From assembly GCA_032250805.1 (NCBI GenBank), contig JAVVEM010000006.1:48778-112777 (forward strand): 64,000 nt of DNA. Reading direction: 5' to 3'. The notes under the pieces are model-generated. The model was not told the origin of the DNA. It saw only the letters and a program-made list of their open reading frames with translations, and ran no database searches. Position numbers and translations under genes: made by a program. Origin of the DNA: B18-G4 sp032250805 (GTDB lineage Bacteria > Bacteroidota > Bacteroidia > Bacteroidales > B18-G4). Every line of letters starts with the position of its first letter. Positions within the stretch are counted from its first letter, which is position 1. Shown here one piece after another: positions 8,491-16,378 of this stretch.

Positions 8491-9768
8491 TTATTTGTTG
8501 TTTATTTCGTGTAAATAAATATCTTTCCAGCGTATTTTTATTCCTCCTCCGTCGTGGATTTGCAGGGCCACGGCTCCTGTGGCTTCACCAATCAGGCTGT
8601 CCCTGAGATCAGTCATCATTTGACCGTTGAGCCAGGTCATCACACGGTCGCCTTCCACCCTGATATGCATTTCGTTCCATTCACCCATTTTAAGGATATT
8701 TTCCTTTTCTTCGGGGATCTCATAAAGCCAGCCCCTCCCGTATGACTCATAAATCCCGCCGGCATTGTTTCCGGGAGGTGCTACTTCAACCTGCCATCCT
8801 TTTATTTTTATACCATCAATTGATGAACGGAAGAAAACCCCCGAATTGCCATTGTCTTGCTGCAGAAATTTGAGCCTGAGGACAAAATCCTTATACTCAT
8901 CTTCAGTTACCAGGTAACCATATTGCTTATCAGCTCCGCTTTCACATATGAGCTTATTATTTTCGACATACCATTTCTCTGTGCCGTGGATCTTCCAACC
9001 ATCCAGGTTTTCACCGTTAAAAACAAGCTTTCCCTTTTCGGTCAGATCAAGAACTTTAATGTTTCTGAATTTGGCAGGACTGCCGTGGTCCTGCAGGCCG
9101 ATATGTCCTTTAACGGCAAGGCCATAGGCCGGGTAATCTTTCCATTTGGATTCGGAAACACGTTTTTTCCAATCCTCATCCCAAAGTTGGTATTCAACAA
9201 TTTTTTGGCCATTGAGCCAGTGGGTCACGTGGCCATCTTTTACCCTTATCTCAGAATGGTTCCACCCGCCTGCGGGCCTGATGATCTTTTTGGTGCTATC
9301 GGCATTATGCAGTGCATAATTGGCACCTGTTTGCTGCCATTTTTCCAATGGATATTCAAAGCCAATATCATCAATTAACTGATATTCGGGCCCGGTAGCA
9401 TATATGGTTGGATAATTGTTTTCAATTACATTGAAAAAAATGCCACTGTTGCCACCTTCAGAGATGTTCCATTCAAGGCTTAAATGAAAATCTTCAAACA
9501 CTTCTTTGGTGATAATATCCCCCCCAAGGTCGCCTCCTTTGCCGGTGGTAACCAGCATGTTGTTTTCTGCTTTCCACCCATCCGGAAGGCTGTCTTTTTT
9601 AAAGCCTCTCCAGGCGGTTAAGTCATGACCGTCGAACAGACTGATCCATTCTTTGCTTTCATCTTTATCCTGCTTCATTTCTTTTGAATCCAGGCTGCAG
9701 GATGAAATCATAAGTTCTGAAAAAACAGTAATAACTATAAATATTACCGCATACCGGGCTTGTTTCAT
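8491..9768 (-). CDS. Tandem two-domain DUF1080 lipoprotein
   Basis: 425 residues. The lipobox (MISSC, Cys24) predicts a lipid anchor. Two DUF1080 domains follow in tandem. The first (about 40-242) has ISLFDGHDLTAWRGF, EWNISEGGNSGIFFN, GWNHSEIRV and LQDHGSPAKFRNIKVLDL. The second (about 248-425) has LVFNGENLDGWKIHG, QDNGNSGVFFRSS, GEWNEMHIRV and LQIHDGGGIKIRWKDIYL. This is the first gene of the operon. Two catalytic-type domains in one chain may act on both anomers or simply arise from duplication. No exact TAnnTTTG box was found upstream of 9768. Confidence 0.88.
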   Translation of the reverse strand: MKQARYAVIFIVITVFSELMISSCSLDSKEMKQDKDESKEWISLFDGHDLTAWRGFKKDSLPDGWKAENNMLVTTGKGGDLGGDIITKEVFEDFHLSLEWNISEGGNSGIFFNVIENNYPTIYATGPEYQLIDDIGFEYPLEKWQQTGANYALHNADSTKKIIRPAGGWNHSEIRVKDGHVTHWLNGQKIVEYQLWDEDWKKRVSESKWKDYPAYGLAVKGHIGLQDHGSPAKFRNIKVLDLTEKGKLVFNGENLDGWKIHGTEKWYVENNKLICESGADKQYGYLVTEDEYKDFVLRLKFLQQDNGNSGVFFRSSIDGIKIKGWQVEVAPPGNNAGGIYESYGRGWLYEIPEEKENILKMGEWNEMHIRVEGDRVMTWLNGQMMTDLRDSLIGEATGAVALQIHDGGGIKIRWKDIYLHEINNK

Positions 9769-9905
9769 GGTGGATAATTTTAATTAACGGGTCGTAAATT
9801 TATAAAAGATGGCATGCAAAACAAAAGAAAATAGCGTATTGCTATAAATATTCCATTTATTTGTTTCAGGCGACATTCGGTGTAATGAAATTAATATTAT
9901 GTACA

Positions 9906-9934
9906 TTTGAATTGCATGTTCTGAAATATTTTTG
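9906..9934 (+). promoter_or_regulatory. Bacteroidota-type promoter for the T9SS protein at 9973
   Basis: TTTG (9906-9909 ends in TTTG) is followed after 17 bases by TATTTTTG (9927-9934), which matches the -7 consensus TAnnTTTG. Transcription would begin near 9941, about 30 bp before the ATG. Confidence 0.55.
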
Positions 9935-9972
9935 TAATTTTAAGCCAATTGAAATATTAACTAACCCTACAA

Positions 9973-11019
9973 ATGATGAAAAAATTATTACGATTTTTAA
10001 GTGTGCTGGCTGTACTTTCTTTTTTTATTGGCAACCAGCTTTCGGCACAAACGATCTTGTGCGTCGACAGGGATTTTGATGATACCGGCCTTGTTTTTAC
10101 CGATACCTGGCCCATGATACAGGAAGCCCTTGATGCCAACGGATACGAATATGAATACTGGGAAGTGTTGGAACCTTCAGACGATGGTCCCGACGCCGAC
10201 TATATGGGCAATTTTGATATCGTTATATGGTTTACAGGTGAGGCCTGGACTGATGGTCAAACCATGGGCGAAAATGATGAATTTAACCTGCTGCTGTATT
10301 TGAATGTGGGAGGAGGAAAACTGTTTATGAATGCCCAGGATTATTTGTATGACAGGTATCCGGATGCGGGCACATTCAATGAAGGTGAATTCCCGCGCGA
10401 TCAGCTTGGTATTATTGAAGTTGTGCAGGATGTGTACCACATTGAGGAGGGTGGATTAGCTGATTCTGCCAGTTTTGTCGGTTCTCCCGGATCACTTGCG
10501 GAAGGCCTGGAATTCAGGGTTGCTGACATCTTTAATTTATCGACAGATGACGGCCTCTACGGAGATAGTATTGCCGAACACATGGGTCAGAATATGCTGG
10601 GAATAATCAATCCCTATATTTCTGAGGGCCCTGCCGCCATACAGTATGAAACCGCTACATTCAGATCAGTATTTACAACAATCGATATTGCTTCAGTTCA
10701 GAATATTGAGGCAAGGGATACATGGATGTACAGGATCGTCGACTGGCTCATGTATGGCAGCCAGGGCATCAGCGATTTACAGCCTGGCGATGTGGATCTG
10801 CTGATCAATCCCAATCCGGTGCGCGATATCGTAAATATTGGCATGATGGAGAAAATGGAAGAGATTTTTATATACAATAGCCAGGGTCAGCTGATGGTAT
10901 ATGAAAAAATAAACAAGGGCACAACGAGGATGGATCTTGGCAGCCTGCCGGCCGGCATGTATATCCTTAAAGTTAAAACAGCCAAAGGCCTGGTAACAGA
11001 TAAAATAATGAAGCAATAG
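9973..11019 (+). CDS. Secreted protein with T9SS sorting domain, function unknown
   Basis: 348 residues. The signal peptide (residues 1-26, ending LSAQ) is followed by a domain beginning TILCVDRDFDD. This contains FDIVIWFTGEAW and NVGGGKLFMNAQDY, a pattern resembling class I glutamine amidotransferase-like or ThuA-like folds, but no catalytic triad can be assigned. The last 75 residues form a Por/T9SS type A sorting domain: INPNPVRDIVNI, then IYNSQGQL, LPAGMYILKVKT and a basic end. The protein is therefore predicted to cross the outer membrane by type IX secretion. A promoter and a strong terminator flank it, so it is a single-gene unit. Confidence 0.85.
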   Translation: MMKKLLRFLSVLAVLSFFIGNQLSAQTILCVDRDFDDTGLVFTDTWPMIQEALDANGYEYEYWEVLEPSDDGPDADYMGNFDIVIWFTGEAWTDGQTMGENDEFNLLLYLNVGGGKLFMNAQDYLYDRYPDAGTFNEGEFPRDQLGIIEVVQDVYHIEEGGLADSASFVGSPGSLAEGLEFRVADIFNLSTDDGLYGDSIAEHMGQNMLGIINPYISEGPAAIQYETATFRSVFTTIDIASVQNIEARDTWMYRIVDWLMYGSQGISDLQPGDVDLLINPNPVRDIVNIGMMEKMEEIFIYNSQGQLMVYEKINKGTTRMDLGSLPAGMYILKVKTAKGLVTDKIMKQ

Positions 11020-11084
11020 CAACACGATACATTGATAATGTGATACTTGCGAAGAAAGAATAAGCCTCAGGCATTTCTTTGAAC

Positions 11085-11133
11085 AGCCCTTTTTATCGTA
11101 AAAGATGATCCATTACGATAGAAAGGGCTTTTT
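11085..11133 (+). terminator. Rho-independent terminator after the 9973-11019 gene
   Basis: A long hairpin with arms AGCCCTTT-TATCGTAA and TTACGATA-AAAGGGCT (one bulge) is followed by TTTT. Confidence 0.85.
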
Positions 11134-11151
11134 AGGTAAGCCATTCCTCTT

Positions 11152-11159
11152 TACCTTTG
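11152..11159 (+). promoter_or_regulatory. -7 promoter box for the BNR-repeat protein
   Basis: TACCTTTG matches TAnnTTTG exactly. Transcription would begin near 11166. This excludes an in-frame TTG at 11157 as start and leaves the ATG at 11181 with a leader of about 15 bases. Confidence 0.6.
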
Positions 11160-11180
11160 CACGGCATAAACCAAATTAAC

Positions 11181-13898
11181 ATGATAAATAAAAAATATTT
11201 TACAGCCATTGGCATCACGATATTAGTCTTTGCCACAATACTGATCCTTATTCAGGATAAACAGCCCGGTCCACGCGAAAAATACGAACAATATTTGCAC
11301 CGGCAATTTGCAATGATCCCGGAAGATATTGAACAACAGGCCGCGGGCGAAAACCGCCCCGACCGCCCGGATCTGGCTGCCATTCAGAATTATTTCAACA
11401 CCGTTGATCCGGCCCTTGGAAGGGTTCCCCGCGAGCGGCTGAAGAGTGCCTGGGAGTATACCCGCACACTTCAGCATTCCTCCCTGCGCAGTACCGGTAA
11501 CCTCAGCTGGACTACTGCAGGATCTGATATGGGTGGCCGAACGAGGGCCATTATGTACGATCCCAACGATCCCTCGGGCAATAAAGTATGGGCCGGAGCA
11601 GTGACCGGAGGATTATGGTACAATGATGATATTAGCGATGCCCAGAGCGCCTGGGTCGTGGTGAATGATTTTTTCCCGAACCTCGCGATCAGTTGCCTTG
11701 TGAGCGATCCCAACAATTCGCAGATATTTTATGCCGGAACGGGAGAAGCCGAGACTGCCAGGGTGATCTACCGTGAATCATCAGGTGTGGGAATGGGCAT
11801 CATAAAATCAACTGATGGCGGCGAAAACTGGGATTTTATTCCGTCAACAGAGCAATTTAAATATGTTACCGATATACAGATCCGTGATGAAAATGGCAGC
11901 AGTGTGATCTATGCTGCCGTGGCTTCGGGCTTTTATAAAGGTGTAACCCATCAGAGCGAACCTGAAAATGGATTGTTCCGGTCGGAAGATGGCGGCGAAA
12001 ACTGGGAGCAGGTGCTTCCCAATATTCCGGGTCTTGATGAGCCCTATGCAGTATCCGATATTAAGATCCAGGGTGATGGGCGTATTTATGTTGGCAGTAT
12101 GGAAACGCCGGAACTCAAAGGCGGAGCCACCATTTTTTATTCCGATCTGGGTACCGCCGGCAGCTGGACAGTATATGACAATATAAAAAATATGATCCAG
12201 GGACAAGCGTATGAAAAGATCCCCGGACGGGTAATCCTGGCAGCCTCGCCCTCGGCTGATTCAATCCTGTATGCCCTCTTTGCCGTAGGATATGAAGACG
12301 GCTTTGTATATTATAAAGGCCGGTATATTTACCGTACTACTGATCGCGGGCAATCGTGGCAGCAAATTAATCTTCCTGATTATGATTACGCTACACTGGC
12401 CTGGCATGCCCTTATTGGTGCTGTCGATCCAACAGACCCAAGCCATTTGTATGTTGGGGGTTTGGATGTATGGTCGAGTTTTAATGGCGGTGCGTCCTGG
12501 CAGCAGCAGTCAAACTGGGCATTGATGTATTATGGCGGAGGTGATGACTATGTTCATGCCGACCAGCATGTGCAGTTGTATAAAGAAGGCTCGGCAAATG
12601 AAATTCTTTTTGGAAGCGATGGAGGTATTTTTTATACTGCGAATGCGTCTTCAGCAAATCCTGTTTTTGAAGAACGGAACAAAAATTTCAGCACCCTGCA
12701 GTTCTATACCTGCGCCATTTCTCCCATTGCAGGCGATGATCGTTTTATTGGCGGATTACAGGATAACGGCACCCTGTACTTTCAGGGCGATCCGCTTGAT
12801 ATCAACGACATGATCGATGGTGGCGACGGCGCCTATTGTTTCTGGGATAAAAATGAACCTGAAATATTCATCACCTCATACTACTACAACAGGTATACCA
12901 TACATTTGAATGGTTTTCCATACCAGAATGCAGGTCAGGAAAGTGGAACATTTATCAGCCCGGCCGATTACGATTCTGAATTGAATATACTTTATGCCAA
13001 TGCCTGCAGTTTCCAGGGGTTCAGAGCCGATCAGATCCTCCGGATCAAAAATATTCCCTATAATCCGAATAAAGATTTTGTTTATGTTGGTACGGGAGAA
13101 ACCACCCCCTTCAGTTTTGTGAAGTACTCCCCGCATTCGGAAGAAAATACTTCAACATTATTCATAGGGGGGCAAACGGGACGGTTGTTTAAAGTTGAAA
13201 ATGCGCAAGGAAGTCCACAGACGACAGAAATTACCGGTCCGTCATTTCCGGTGGCATCTGTTTCGTCGGTTGCAATCGGCGGTTCGGAAGACAGTTTGTT
13301 GGTTACCTTTAGCAATTATGGTGTTCCGTCGGTATGGCGGACTTATGATGGTGGCATAACATGGAAAAACATTGAAGCCAACCTTCCGGATATTCCGGTG
13401 CGTTATGCACTTTTTCATCCCAATGATGCGAAACAGGCCATGCTGGCAACGGAACTTGGCATCTGGACCTGTAATCACCTTCACTTTACCGTACTTGAGT
13501 GGACCCCTGATGTAGATGGAATAGCCAATGTACGGGTCGACATGCTTCAGCTCAGAGAATCCGACAATACTGTTATCGCTGCAACGCATGGGCGTGGAAT
13601 GTATTCAACCACATGGAATTCTGATCCGTGGGTTTCGGTCGACGAATTGCCTGCGCTGGAGGTTACGAATGTTTGGCCCAATCCGGTTAAGGACAGGCTG
13701 AACATTGAGCTGGGCGACTTATCATCTCCCCACATCGACCTTAGCATAAGTGATATGCAGGGACAGGTACTATTTCAGCAAAAGATCGATGGGAATAAAA
13801 AACTGCATCAGATCTCTTTCAATGACTATCCGGCCGGAACCTATGTGCTCAATTTAAGCGACGGAGAAAAGAGATATTCAAGGAAGGTTATTCATTAG
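11181..13898 (+). CDS. Secreted BNR/Asp-box beta-propeller protein with T9SS sorting domain
   Basis: 905 residues from the ATG at 11181. An in-frame TTG at 11157 lies inside the -7 box and is unlikely to be the start. The N-terminal hydrophobic segment (about 6-25) is a signal peptide or anchor. The central region holds repeated Asp-box motifs: STDGGENWDF, SEDGGENWEQ, TTDRGQSWQQ, FNGGASWQQ and TYDGGITWKN. These are typical of sialidase/VPS10-like beta-propellers. GRTRAIMYDPND and GSDGGIFYT also fit this fold. The C-terminus is a Por sorting domain: VWPNPVKDRLNIE, ISDMQGQVLF, YPAGTYVLNL. It is predicted to be exported by T9SS. No sialidase catalytic residues could be assigned, so an adhesion or binding role is equally possible. 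Confidence 0.88.
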   Translation: MINKKYFTAIGITILVFATILILIQDKQPGPREKYEQYLHRQFAMIPEDIEQQAAGENRPDRPDLAAIQNYFNTVDPALGRVPRERLKSAWEYTRTLQHSSLRSTGNLSWTTAGSDMGGRTRAIMYDPNDPSGNKVWAGAVTGGLWYNDDISDAQSAWVVVNDFFPNLAISCLVSDPNNSQIFYAGTGEAETARVIYRESSGVGMGIIKSTDGGENWDFIPSTEQFKYVTDIQIRDENGSSVIYAAVASGFYKGVTHQSEPENGLFRSEDGGENWEQVLPNIPGLDEPYAVSDIKIQGDGRIYVGSMETPELKGGATIFYSDLGTAGSWTVYDNIKNMIQGQAYEKIPGRVILAASPSADSILYALFAVGYEDGFVYYKGRYIYRTTDRGQSWQQINLPDYDYATLAWHALIGAVDPTDPSHLYVGGLDVWSSFNGGASWQQQSNWALMYYGGGDDYVHADQHVQLYKEGSANEILFGSDGGIFYTANASSANPVFEERNKNFSTLQFYTCAISPIAGDDRFIGGLQDNGTLYFQGDPLDINDMIDGGDGAYCFWDKNEPEIFITSYYYNRYTIHLNGFPYQNAGQESGTFISPADYDSELNILYANACSFQGFRADQILRIKNIPYNPNKDFVYVGTGETTPFSFVKYSPHSEENTSTLFIGGQTGRLFKVENAQGSPQTTEITGPSFPVASVSSVAIGGSEDSLLVTFSNYGVPSVWRTYDGGITWKNIEANLPDIPVRYALFHPNDAKQAMLATELGIWTCNHLHFTVLEWTPDVDGIANVRVDMLQLRESDNTVIAATHGRGMYSTTWNSDPWVSVDELPALEVTNVWPNPVKDRLNIELGDLSSPHIDLSISDMQGQVLFQQKIDGNKKLHQISFNDYPAGTYVLNLSDGEKRYSRKVIH

Positions 13899-13926
13899 GA
13901 AGAGATAAGAAATTTTACTGAATGGT

Positions 13927-13982
13927 TTCAGTGCTTCAGTGTTTCAGTGCTTCAGTGTTAAATGGCTAAATGGTTAAATGGT
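13927..13982. repeat. Two adjoining 8-bp tandem arrays
   Basis: Four units TTCAGTGC/TTCAGTGT (13927-13958) run straight into three units TAAATGGC/TAAATGGT (13959-13982). Both have an 8-bp period. They lie between two convergent genes. Confidence 0.85.
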
Positions 13983-14062
13983 TTTATTCAACTTTAGTTC
14001 ACTTGTTTCCCTGATAACAAATACCGGACACTGTATACTGTAACCCGGTATACATATAAAAG

Positions 14063-14100
14063 CAAGGCTGCCTTTATTTAATAAAAGACAGCCTTGTTTT
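14063..14100. terminator. Bidirectional terminator between convergent genes
   Basis: CAAGGCTG (14063-14070) pairs with CAGCCTTG (14089-14096), with further A/T pairing inside the loop. T-rich sequence follows on the plus strand and, read in reverse, on the minus strand, so it can serve both flanking genes. Confidence 0.75.
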
Positions 14101-14102
14101 AT

Positions 14103-16349
14103 TTATTCTTCCATATTCATTTCAGATGCACCAACTGATTTTGTGGCAGTTTTTGCTGTGGGTGTATCAATGATGGTGAGTTCGTCGATGAGGTTTTGGG
14201 CTCCCGCCATTTTATCAATGATAAAGAGCACGTACCTGATATCGACATTAATGGTGCGTTGCAGCTCAGGCTCAAAGGCGATGTCGCCGCTCATGGCTTC
14301 CCAGTTGCCATCAAAAGCGATCCCGATCAGTTCGCCCTTACCATTAATGACCGGGCTGCCTGAATTCCCGCCGGTGATGTCGTTTGTGGTGAGGAAACAT
14401 ACGATCATACGTTCTTCCCCATCGATCATTTCGCCATAACGGCCATAGTCTTTATTTCTGTAAAGCGTTTTCAATTTTTCTTCAACAATAAATTCATCGT
14501 TTGAGGGATCTTCCTTTTCCATCACTCCCTCAAGCGTGGTATAATAATCATAGAAAACGGCATCAGCGGCCACATAATCCTGCACCGAACCATAGGTCAT
14601 ACGCATCGTTGAATTGGCATCGGGATAGAATACCTTATCTGGCATTTGTTCGCGCAGCCCTGCAATAAAAAGCCGGTTATATTTATTCAGGTTCGTATTG
14701 GCCTGTCGGTACTGGCCCATTGCCTGTCCCATCATGGCGCTAAATTCTGTTGCCAGACGCAGGGCAGGGTCTTTTGCCAGTTTTTTTGCTTTGGGTTTTT
14801 CGAGAAATTCGCTGATCTCGTCCTGGTCATCAAAGATAGATTCTTCGAACACATATTCAGCCAAAGTAACAAAATCGCCATCCATTTCTTCTACCAGTTC
14901 GAGGAAATAGGCTGGTTGTTTATCAGTGGGCATATTTTTGTGGTAAACTTCCATCAGGGCAGCAAAAGCATCCCTGTCGGCAGGAGCGTAATAATTTTTA
15001 AAATGACCGGCCATTCCGTTTTTAAGCTGATCGGTGGTTTCATCAATGATCACATCTTCTGCCTTTGATTCGAGCATGTCCTTCAACTGGCCAAACCGGC
15101 TTGCAAATCCGAGTATCTCAGGCGAATTTGCCGCAATGGCAGTATAGGCAAGGTTAGGAAATTCTTCCGTCAGAATGGCATATGCTTCTTCCTGGGCTTT
15201 GATCACATTTCCGTAAACTTTCTTTCTTTCGGGATCGGCATCGGCCCAGGCCTGGAATGATTGCTCAATATCTTCCTTTTTTCCTTTAACATTCAAGCGT
15301 TTAAGCCCGCGGATCTGACCCAGGAACAATTTCCATGCATTTGCCAGTCCGGCATACTTGGAAGCATATTGTATACGCACAGCCTGGTTGGCATCCATAT
15401 GTGTTTTCCATGCTTTTAACTGGGCATCAAAAATATCTACCAGTGTTGGCAGGAAAGCTTCAAGTTTATGCTCAATACCATATGAGGTGAGATAGCGTTC
15501 GGTACCTCCCGGGTATCCCCAGATCATTGCAAAATCGCCTTCTTCATAACCATTAAGGGAAATCGGAAGATGGTGTTTGGGCTTGAGGGGCACATTGTCT
15601 TCTGCATATTCTGCAGGCTCACCGTCGGGGCCGGCGTATACACGGAAAATCGAAAAATCGCCAGTATGGCGCGGCCACATCCAGTTATCGGTATCGCCGC
15701 CGTATTTTCCGATTGATGATGGCGGTGCACCCACCAGTCTTACATCTTTATATACCTTATAAACAAAAAGATAGTATTCGTTGCCGCCGTAAAAAGAGGA
15801 AACACGGGCTTCATACTGTCCGTCTTCTTTTGCACGTTTGACAAGGCGGTCGTTGATCTTTCTTACTTCAGCACTCCGGTCGGTCTCAGTCAGGGTATCA
15901 GACAGAAAGGGAATAATGCTGTCGGTAACATTCTCCATCCTGACAAGAAAAGAAGCAGCCATGTTTTCATTTGGCAACTCTTCTTCAAGGCTTGTGGCCC
16001 AGAAACCGTCTTTGAGGTAATCGTGCTCAACCGTGCTGTGTGTTTGAATGTTATTATAGCCACAATGATGGTTTGTAAATAACAATCCTTTATCGGAAAC
16101 GATCTCGCCGGTACAGAAAAAACCACCAACGCCACCACCCGAAAGACCAACAATGGCATCTTTCAGGCTTGAATTGTTAACACTGTATATCTCTTCAGGA
16201 GTAAGCTGGAGGCCTGCTTCCTGCATATCGACATAATTCAGCCGCTCAACGAACATGGGCAGCCACATTCCTTCATCAGGCGGTTCATAAGCCATAGCTG
16301 CACCACCCAGCAGCCATGCTGCAAATAATACTAATAAGAATCTTTTCAT
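14103..16349 (-). CDS. S46 family dipeptidyl-peptidase (DPP7 type)
   Basis: 748 residues with a signal peptide (1-20, ending AAMA). The S46 serine peptidase features are plain: the catalytic His in FTNHHCGY (about 94-95) and Ser663 in GGNSGSP. IYSVNNSSLKDAI and MWPRHTGDF are also typical of the family. S46 enzymes remove dipeptides from peptide N-termini in the periplasm. The specificity residue in FDGNWE is Gly681. DPP11 enzymes carry Arg there to bind acidic P1 residues, so this enzyme should prefer hydrophobic P1 residues like DPP7. The start codon lies 29 bp downstream of the M49 peptidase gene on the same strand, suggesting co-expression for peptide use. Confidence 0.93.
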   Translation of the reverse strand: MKRFLLVLFAAWLLGGAAMAYEPPDEGMWLPMFVERLNYVDMQEAGLQLTPEEIYSVNNSSLKDAIVGLSGGGVGGFFCTGEIVSDKGLLFTNHHCGYNNIQTHSTVEHDYLKDGFWATSLEEELPNENMAASFLVRMENVTDSIIPFLSDTLTETDRSAEVRKINDRLVKRAKEDGQYEARVSSFYGGNEYYLFVYKVYKDVRLVGAPPSSIGKYGGDTDNWMWPRHTGDFSIFRVYAGPDGEPAEYAEDNVPLKPKHHLPISLNGYEEGDFAMIWGYPGGTERYLTSYGIEHKLEAFLPTLVDIFDAQLKAWKTHMDANQAVRIQYASKYAGLANAWKLFLGQIRGLKRLNVKGKKEDIEQSFQAWADADPERKKVYGNVIKAQEEAYAILTEEFPNLAYTAIAANSPEILGFASRFGQLKDMLESKAEDVIIDETTDQLKNGMAGHFKNYYAPADRDAFAALMEVYHKNMPTDKQPAYFLELVEEMDGDFVTLAEYVFEESIFDDQDEISEFLEKPKAKKLAKDPALRLATEFSAMMGQAMGQYRQANTNLNKYNRLFIAGLREQMPDKVFYPDANSTMRMTYGSVQDYVAADAVFYDYYTTLEGVMEKEDPSNDEFIVEEKLKTLYRNKDYGRYGEMIDGEERMIVCFLTTNDITGGNSGSPVINGKGELIGIAFDGNWEAMSGDIAFEPELQRTINVDIRYVLFIIDKMAGAQNLIDELTIIDTPTAKTATKSVGASEMNMEE

Positions 16350-16378
16350 GTTGTTTAAATTATGTTGTTTATTGATTA

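Noticed and set aside
11157..11180. In-frame TTG as start for the BNR protein
   Set aside because: It lies within the -7 promoter box and would be upstream of the transcription start.
13927..13982. Possible CRISPR array
   Set aside because: Repeat units are 8 bp in direct tandem, without spacers, and no cas genes are in the window.
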